DNA of 64,000 nt. It comes from Theristus sp. LFF4_11. Its lineage: Eukaryota > Nematoda > Chromadorea > Monhysterida > Xyalidae. The notes beneath the pieces are model-generated. The model saw only the letters and a program-made list of their open reading frames with translations, was not told where the DNA came from and made no database searches. The number at the start of each line of letters is the position of its first letter. Position 1 is the stretch's first letter. Shown here in pieces: positions 57,922-64,000 of this stretch. The stretch spans positions 62,001-126,000 of the forward strand of contig JASANC010003287.1 of the NCBI GenBank assembly GCA_030248135.1, given 5' to 3'. The translations under genes and the position numbers were made by a program.

Positions 57922-59947
57922 ATGAGTCGCGGCAGCCGTGGAAGCCGCGCTTCGATTCGTCGGTCGGTTGTAAAAGAGTCACGTTACGATAAAATTGAAC
58001 GAGAGACACAGAATGAAGATTGGTACCACGGTCTGTTGCCTCGCGAGGACATCGTCAAGATGCTCAAGAACGACGGCGACTTTCTCGTGCGCAGCACCGA
58101 GGTTGAGACGAACACCGACAAACGGCACTACGTCATCAGCGTCATGCACGGCGGCGAGGTCGCAAGTTTTGGCGCTTTGAAACAAACTTTGAACTTGCCA
58201 ATTCGATTGACTTAAATTCAAGCATAACGTTCGTTCAAAACTTCTACGAGCTTTCTGACACTGCAGCCACGTCACGTCGTCGTGCACGTGAACGCGCGAG
58301 GCTACACGATCAACCCGAAAGACGACCGACACATGTTTCCATCGGTGTCGGCGTTGGTCAACTTCTACCACGAATACAAAGCGCCGCTGCCATATTTCGA
58401 CTATCGTCTCTCGACGCCCATTCCACGGCAGCCCTGGGAGTTGCGTCACGATCAAATCAAACTGAAGAAGAAAATCGGTGAAGGTTAGTGTGGTCTTTGT
58501 TTGACTAATTTTCCAACAAAGAGTTTATTTTTCAATTGAAATAGTATCATTTTTTCATAGGAGCATTCGGCGAGGTGTTTTCCGGCACGCTGACCACGTT
58601 TGACAACGAACAGAAAGAGGTGGCTGTAAAATGCAGTCACGAGTCGCAGGTGCTGTCAAAGGAACAGATCGCAGCCATACTAGCGGAGTCTCGAGTGATG
58701 CAGAAGTTGAAACATCGCAACATCGTGCAGTTCTTCGGCGTCGCGGCCGAGAAACAACCGCTGATGATTGTGATGGAGCTCGTCAAGGGCGGATCCTTGG
58801 TTGCATATCTCCGTCAGTACTACCAGTCGATAACGATGGCTGCTCGAGTTTGTGTAACATGAAAGAATCACAATTCAAGACTTGACACCTTTCGTGAAAA
58901 CTTACTTCATCCAATGGACAGATCGGTTACTGCTCGGACGCCGCCGACGGCCTGACGTACTTACACGGAGAAGAAAAACTCCACCGAGACATTGCCGCGC
59001 GCAACTGTTTGATCGATGAAGATGGCGTCGTGAAGATTTCGGATTTCGGCTTGGCGCATGAAGGTTTGTCAATTGTAAAACTTTAAAAACAAATAAAATT
59101 TTGACTGGTCGACAAAAAATGTCATTTGAAGGCACAACCTATCGAATCACGACGCCGAGCAAAGTGCCGCTTCGGTGGCTGGCACCGGAAACTCTGCGCA
59201 AAGCGACCTATTCACAAAAGTCCGACGTCTGGGCGTTCGGCATTCTTGTCTGGGAAACTTTTAACGACGGCAAAGATCCATACCCCGGCATGCGTCCGCA
59301 CGAAGCAGCGCAGAAAGTTAAGGATGAACAGTATCGAATGGACCTTACCTCGTGCAATATGCCGCCAGTGGTACGGATTGTTTTGGATTGTCACTGAGAA
59401 AAATTTGCATAAAAAAGAGGAAGACACAAATTTACTTCTGAGAGTCCAAAAACGAAAGCTATTTTTAATCGCCCAAATCAATTGTTTTTCGGAACCCGAC
59501 AAGTGTTAATCACTTTTGCTTTTGTTTCTTACCGCCCAAGGTATCGACCAAGTTATCGACTGCTTTCTCGAGCAAGTCATTGATTGTTTCATGTCGTTGT
59601 TGCAGTCATCATCCTAGTATAGATTTTTTAGCGTGTCAGAAAAGCGCTGTCAGAAAACTAAAAAACAGTGATTAAAGTGAAAAATACAAAAGCAACAACA
59701 TTGTTTCTGCTGTCAGCGTTTTCCACGCATCTTTAAATTTTAAAAACAATTAAAATGTTCTTTTTTCGTATCAGTTTAAACAAACAACTGAAACAAATAG
59801 CGTCACAGCGCATTTCAGCTGCAAAAATTGGTTGAAGGCTGTTGGGAGGAGAAACCGGATCAGAGACCAACGATGGAGACGCTTGCCACCGGAATCCGAC
59901 AACTGTTGAAGACGCCGACTGGTCAAGCAGCCAGTGAAACAAAGTGA
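57922..59947 (+). CDS. SH2-tyrosine kinase, Fer-like nematode type
   Basis: Exons 57922-58158, 58267-58483, 58561-58847, 58922-59063, 59132-59370 and 59819-59947 join in phase to 416 residues. A basic Ser/Arg N-terminus leads to an SH2 domain (about 34-134) with WYHGLLPREDI and GDFLVRSTE (FLVR Arg57 for phosphotyrosine), then PRHVVVHVNARGYTI. The kinase domain (about 141-410) has GEGAFGEV, VAVK (Lys175), LHRDIAARN (268-275), SDFGLA (288-292), PLRWLAPE and SDVWAFGILVWE; every catalytic element is intact. Tyr298 in the activation loop fits the Fer/Fes autophosphorylation position. There is no F-BAR domain, typical of the short nematode family. It is probably cytosolic, phosphorylating proteins on tyrosine. 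The coding frame stays open back to an acceptor at 57882, so the ATG at 57922 may be internal. Confidence 0.9.
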
Positions 59948-60589
59948 TACCAACCAAAGTTAATAATGACTAATCACAATGAACCACACAATTGTGACAT
60001 GCCAAATTCATTTTCAAATTCATTTCACTTTCAACCTGTATTTTGACCTCCACACAAAAATTTCAATACGAAAACCGTGATATGATCGGCCACACTTGTC
60101 ATTCTTCTAAAATTCTGGTTCCATGAATTCATCAGTTCAGTTGAAATGGTAAATAAATGAATCGGAGGCTGAGCAAAACACTGGCCGTTCTTGTGTTTGC
60201 GTCTTTTTGCCATGATTTTACACAAGACCGATGTTGCTGATTGCGTATTTGCAGCTGAACTGAAAGCATTTCTAAAAGAATTTCTTTGCTTATTAATTTA
60301 AAATTATATATTCAGTCAGCACTGTTCCAAAAAGAAAACGCAAAGTAGAATTATTGGTCTGGTCTAACACTTTAAAATATAGGGAATCAGCTGATTGGCC
60401 GCAGGCCGACCGAGGCTGCTCTGCTCACACTCCGCGCACCCTTCTTTTTTTGTGGATCTGGATTCTATTGAAACGCCATTACAAAAGTTGTTCAAGCCAA
60501 AAATCAAGCGGTAAAACGGTCCAAAATGTTTTTCAAGCATTCAACATGATGTCAAAGAAAGTAAGATTTTTGTTGAACGGGTCAGGACA
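59948..60589. other. 3' region of kinase gene and spacer
   Basis: Contains the polyadenylation signal noted separately. A fragment at about 60372-60405 (TATAGGGAATCAGCTGATTGG) is a decayed arm of MITE family 2. Confidence 0.5.
60152..60157 (+). promoter_or_regulatory. Polyadenylation signal of the kinase gene
   Basis: AATAAA 205 bases after the kinase stop codon; the only good candidate before the repeats begin. Confidence 0.5.
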
Positions 60590-60712
60590 AAACCCCTCCC
60601 CTCGCCTCCCCTCCCCTCCTCCTTTTTGGAGGACAAAACCCCTCCCCTCCCCTCCCCTCCCCTCCCCTCCCCTCCTGAGACAGGACAAAACCCCTCCCCT
60701 CCTCCAACAAAA
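60590..60712. repeat. (CCCCT)n low-complexity tract
   Basis: Imperfect repeats of CCCCT with three interspersed GGACAAAACCCCTC blocks; strongly strand-asymmetric C-rich DNA. Confidence 0.9.
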
Positions 60713-60774
60713 ATTAAAAAAATGTCAAATTTTGATTTTTAAGGATTACGGTAACTCCGGCAGTGGGTCTCGAC

Positions 60775-61807
60775 TAGGGTTAGGGGGAAAAAATCCGGAT
60801 TTTTTTTAAATTAAAATTTTTTTTTTTTAATTTTTTTACAAGTTAGGTTTGTTCGAAGCGTCTCGTCGAGCTGAGTTCATCTAGACTTTTTTCAGAACGA
60901 TCCGGAAAACTATAAGAGCGAAAATCGTGTTTTATTGAAATTATGTCCATTTCATAGAGGGAAAGTTGCATTTTCAACAGTAAAACAGGACAATTTTCGA
61001 CGTGTACTTGAATATTGAACCGTTCTTAGTTGTTCCTCTTTAGAAAATTACCAAAATTTGACTGTGTTCAAAAATTCCTGTTTGCTGTAGCTAAGTCGGC
61101 AACCCCTGTCGACCCGGTCGCCCCCCCCCCCCCCCAAGACACTTACTTTCAGGTTCAACCAGCTATGCTATCTGCCACATGGCGAGAGCCCACTCTTCAA
61201 ATCATCGTATCGAAAACACGTACCATGATTTCGCGATCACGTTGCGGGCAACTGACAGACGCAAGTTTAACACGTTAGTTTAGCTCAGCACGCAAGTTTT
61301 AACATGTGGCCATGTTATCGGGTATCTGAAAAACGGTCGTGTGATGTGGTATTAACCAACATCCCCGCTCCAATTGTTTAACAATATATCGCACAACTCC
61401 ATTGTAGACCTATAACGTACGCCAATCAACAAGATATCATGTTCATCTCATGGCCTACCGACTGAAAAAACATGTTCTAAGTTGCAAGAAAACGATTTCT
61501 GAAACGATATTTCAATTCAGTTAAGTCATTTCAACGCTAAAAATTGACTCTAGAAGTCATCCAAATCGAAAAACATGGAGTACGTCGGTCAAAATGACCA
61601 AATAATGACATGTACCTAAGCACACAAAGAAGTTGGGAAGAAAATTTGGTTTGAACTTTCAAAAAATTATGCCATAAATCGAATTTTCAGAGCAAAGTAG
61701 AAGAAAAATTTTTCAAATTTTTTTTTAAGTTTGAAAAAAAAATCCAAATTTTTTTTTTAAAACGAAAAAAAAATAAAAAAAAATTTTTTTCAAAGCCCCT
61801 AACCCTA
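60775..61807. mobile_element. Non-autonomous hAT element, copy 3, with intact 8-bp target duplication
   Basis: Begins TAGGGTTAGGGG and ends CCCCTAACCCTA; 1,033 bp. GTCTCGAC is found immediately outside both ends (60767-60774, 61808-61815). Without it, the flanks rejoin into the satellite phrase CAGTGGGTCTCGACACGA, so the empty site can be read directly. An 8-bp duplication and a YAGGG-type tip are hallmarks of hAT transposons. No transposase is encoded; short open frames inside are conserved only because the copies are. Confidence 0.92.
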
Positions 61808-63089
61808 GTCTCGACACGAATAACACAGGTTACGGTAATTTAGGGTCTTGACACGAAGTTGCTGAAAACCACTTTGTTTCATGTGAATAACAGTTGAAAC
61901 CTTTCACAAACATGCAGCATTATAACAGAATGTCAAAAAATCGGATGTCAAGGATTACGGTATCTTGGCAGTGGGTCTCGACACGATTTTTTTAAAAACG
62001 TCCCTGATTGCCAGGAAAACTTACTAGAATGATAGATATCGTTCACATGATTGCATAAAAGTGTCATATATCGGAAGTTTGGTCACACGGGTTACGGTAG
62101 CGGTTGTTTTGGGTCTTGACACGAAGTTGCTGAAAACCACTTTGTTTCCTGTGAATAACAGTTGAAACTTTTCAGAAACATCCAGCATCATAACAGAATG
62201 TCAAAAAATCGAATGTCAAGGATTACGGTAACTCTGCAGTGGGTCTCGACACGATTTTTTAAAAACGTCCTTGATTGCCAGGAAAAGCTACTAGAATGAT
62301 AGATATCGTTCACATGATTGCATAAAACGGTCATATATCGGAAGTTTGGTCACACGGGTTACGGTAGCGGTTGTTTTGGGTCTTGACACGAAGTTGCTGA
62401 AAACCACTTTGTTTCTTGTGAATAACAGTTGAAACTTTTCAGAAACATGCAGCATCATAACAGAATGTCAAAAAATCGGATGTCAAGGATTACGGTAACT
62501 CTGCAGTGGGTCTCGACACGGTTTTTTAAAAACGTCCTTGATTGCCAGGAAAAGCTACTAGAATGATAGATATCGTTCACATGATTGCATGAAACGGTCT
62601 TATGTCGAATGTTTGGTCACACGGGTTACGGTAGCGGTCGTTTTGGGTCTTGACACGAAGTTGCTGAAAACCACTTTGTTTCTTGAGAATAACCGTTGAA
62701 ACTTTTCAGAAACATGCAGCATCATAACGGAATGTCAAAAAATCGGATGTCAAGGATTACGGTAACTCTGCAGTGGGTCTCGACACGATTTTTTTTAAAC
62801 GTCCCTGATTGCCAGGAAAAGCTACTAGAATGATAGCTATCGTTCACATGATTGCATAAAACGATCATATATCGGAAGTTTGGTCCGACGGGTTACGGTA
62901 ACGGTCGTTTTGGGTCTTGACACGAAGTTGCTGAAAACCACTTTGTTTCTTGTGAATAACAGTTGAAACTTTTCAGAAACATGCAGCATCATAACAGAAT
63001 GTAAAAATATTGGACGTCAAGGATTACGGTAACTCTGCAGTGGGTCTCGACACGAAGTTGCTGAAAACCACTTTGTTTCTTGCAAATAA
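61808..63089 (+). repeat. 267-bp satellite array, forward orientation
   Basis: GGATTACGGTAA recurs at 61952, 62220, 62487, 62754 and 63021, giving a 267-268 bp period. Each unit holds two related boxes: TTACGGTAACTCTGCAGTGG plus GGTCTCGACACGA, and TTACGGTAGCGGTTGTTTTG plus GGTCTTGACACGA. The array also extends left of the hAT insertion (60740-60774). Confidence 0.95.
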
Positions 63090-64000
63090 AAGTAGCTTTT
63101 CCTGGCAATCAGGGAGGTTTTAAAAAAACCGTGTTGAGACCCACTGCAGAGTTACCGTAATCCTTGACATCCGATTTTTTGACATTCTCTTATGATGTTG
63201 CATGTTTCTGAAAAGTTTCAACTGTTATTCACAAGAAACAAAGTGGTTTTCAGCAACTTCGTGTCAAGACCCAAAACAACCGCTACCGTAACCCGTGTGA
63301 CCAAACTTCCGATATATGACCGTTTTATGCAATCATGTGAACGATATCTATCATTCTAGTAAGTTTTCCTGGCAATCAGGGACGTTTTTAAAAAATCGTG
63401 TCGAGACCCACTGCAGAGTTACCGTAATCCTTGACATCCGATTTTTTGACATTCTCTTATGATGCTGCATGTTTTTGAAAAGTTTCAACTGTTATTCACT
63501 AGAAACAAAGTGGTTTTCAGCAACTTCGTGTCAAGACCCAAAACAACCGCTACCGTAACCCGTGTGACCAAACTTCCGATATATGACCGTTTTATGCAAT
63601 CATGTGAACGATATCTATCATTCTAGTAGCTTTTCCTGGCAATCAGGGACGTTTTTAAAAAATCGTGTCGAGACCCACTGCAGAGTTACCGTAATCCTTG
63701 ACATCCAATATTTTGACATTTTGTTACAATGCTGCATGTTTCTGAAAGGTTTCAACTTTTATTCACAAGAAACAAAGTGGTTTTTAGCAACTTCGTGTCA
63801 AGACCCAAAACAACCGCTACCGTAACCCGTGTGACAAAACTTCCGATATATGACCGTTTTATGCAATCATGTGAACGATATCTATCATTCTAGTAGCTTT
63901 TCCTGGCAATCAAGGACGTTTTTAAAAAATCGTGTCGAGACCCACTGCAGAGTTACCGTAATCCTTGACATTCGATTTTTTGACATTCTGTTATAATGCT
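63090..64000 (-). repeat. 267-bp satellite array, inverted orientation, runs off right edge
   Basis: The same unit in reverse complement: CCGTAATCC at 63155, 63422, 63689 and 63956, again every 267 bp. The switch of orientation lies near 63085-63095, where AAATAAAAGTAGCTTTTCCTG joins the two halves. Confidence 0.95.

Noticed and set aside
56316..61278. An open frame beginning MFLFRKLPKFDCVQ conserved between repeat copies
   Set aside because: It is conserved only because hAT copies 2 and 3 are nearly identical DNA; copy 1 differs and there is no hAT transposase similarity.
56048..61807. TAGGGTTAGGG / CCCTAACCCTA as interstitial telomere repeats
   Set aside because: Only one and a half units, always exactly at element tips and bordered by an 8-bp target duplication in one copy; they are transposon ends. 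The usual nematode telomere unit is TTAGGC.
1..64000. CRISPR arrays, prophage or bacterial operons
   Set aside because: The tandem repeats have no unique spacers of constant length, and all confident genes are spliced animal genes.

Overview
This is a nuclear segment from a multicellular animal, most probably a nematode. All seven confidently modelled genes but one are interrupted by introns with GT..AG borders. The protein set (a SoxC factor, S-adenosylmethionine decarboxylase, PPIL4, neuroguidin, a C/EBP-gamma-type bZIP, and an SH2-kinase of the small Fer-like type that is greatly expanded in nematodes) fits an ecdysozoan. The nematode assignment is an inference from that kinase family and from operon-like gene spacing; no spliced-leader gene or rRNA is present to prove it. 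There is nothing bacterial, and no CRISPR.

Layout. 1-695 (-): start of a secreted NIDO-domain protein that runs off the left edge. 4161-7283 (-): SoxC gene in three coding exons. 7284-32772: about 25 kb without a recognisable gene, holding a CpG-rich block, a 98-bp GTT microsatellite, a mariner-type relic, a 55-bp minisatellite, a 149-bp satellite and a young 1,028-bp element with 142-bp terminal inverted repeats. 32773-34194 (+): small two-transmembrane protein assembled from four exons. 35061-37862 (-): complete eight-exon S-adenosylmethionine decarboxylase. 38350-40374: two abutting transposons, each flanked by CCGG, one carrying an integrase-like ORF fragment. 44320-54455 (-): a co-directional run, C/EBP, a C2H2/RS-tail protein, neuroguidin and PPIL4, with gaps of about 280-300 bp in two places, which looks like one or two operons. 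54774-57092: G-tract DNA and two copies of a non-autonomous hAT element. 57188-59947 (+): half of an SH2 domain followed by a complete SH2-tyrosine kinase gene. 60590-64000: C-rich low-complexity DNA, a third hAT copy with a perfect 8-bp target duplication, and a 267-bp satellite array that flips orientation near 63090 and leaves the window.

The genes are mostly unrelated housekeeping or regulatory functions: polyamine synthesis, spliceosome-linked cyclophilin, ribosome biogenesis and translation control, transcription factors and signalling. The striking feature is mobile DNA: at least six distinct inverted-repeat element families. Two are short palindromic families that sit repeatedly inside introns or directly upstream of the genes. 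I see no clearly new multi-gene biological system. The best leads are the Ginger-like element pair, the split or tandem SH2 kinase, the intron-dwelling MITEs and the inverted satellite junction.

All exon models were built by hand from splice signals, reading phase and remembered family sequences; no alignment or expression data were available.
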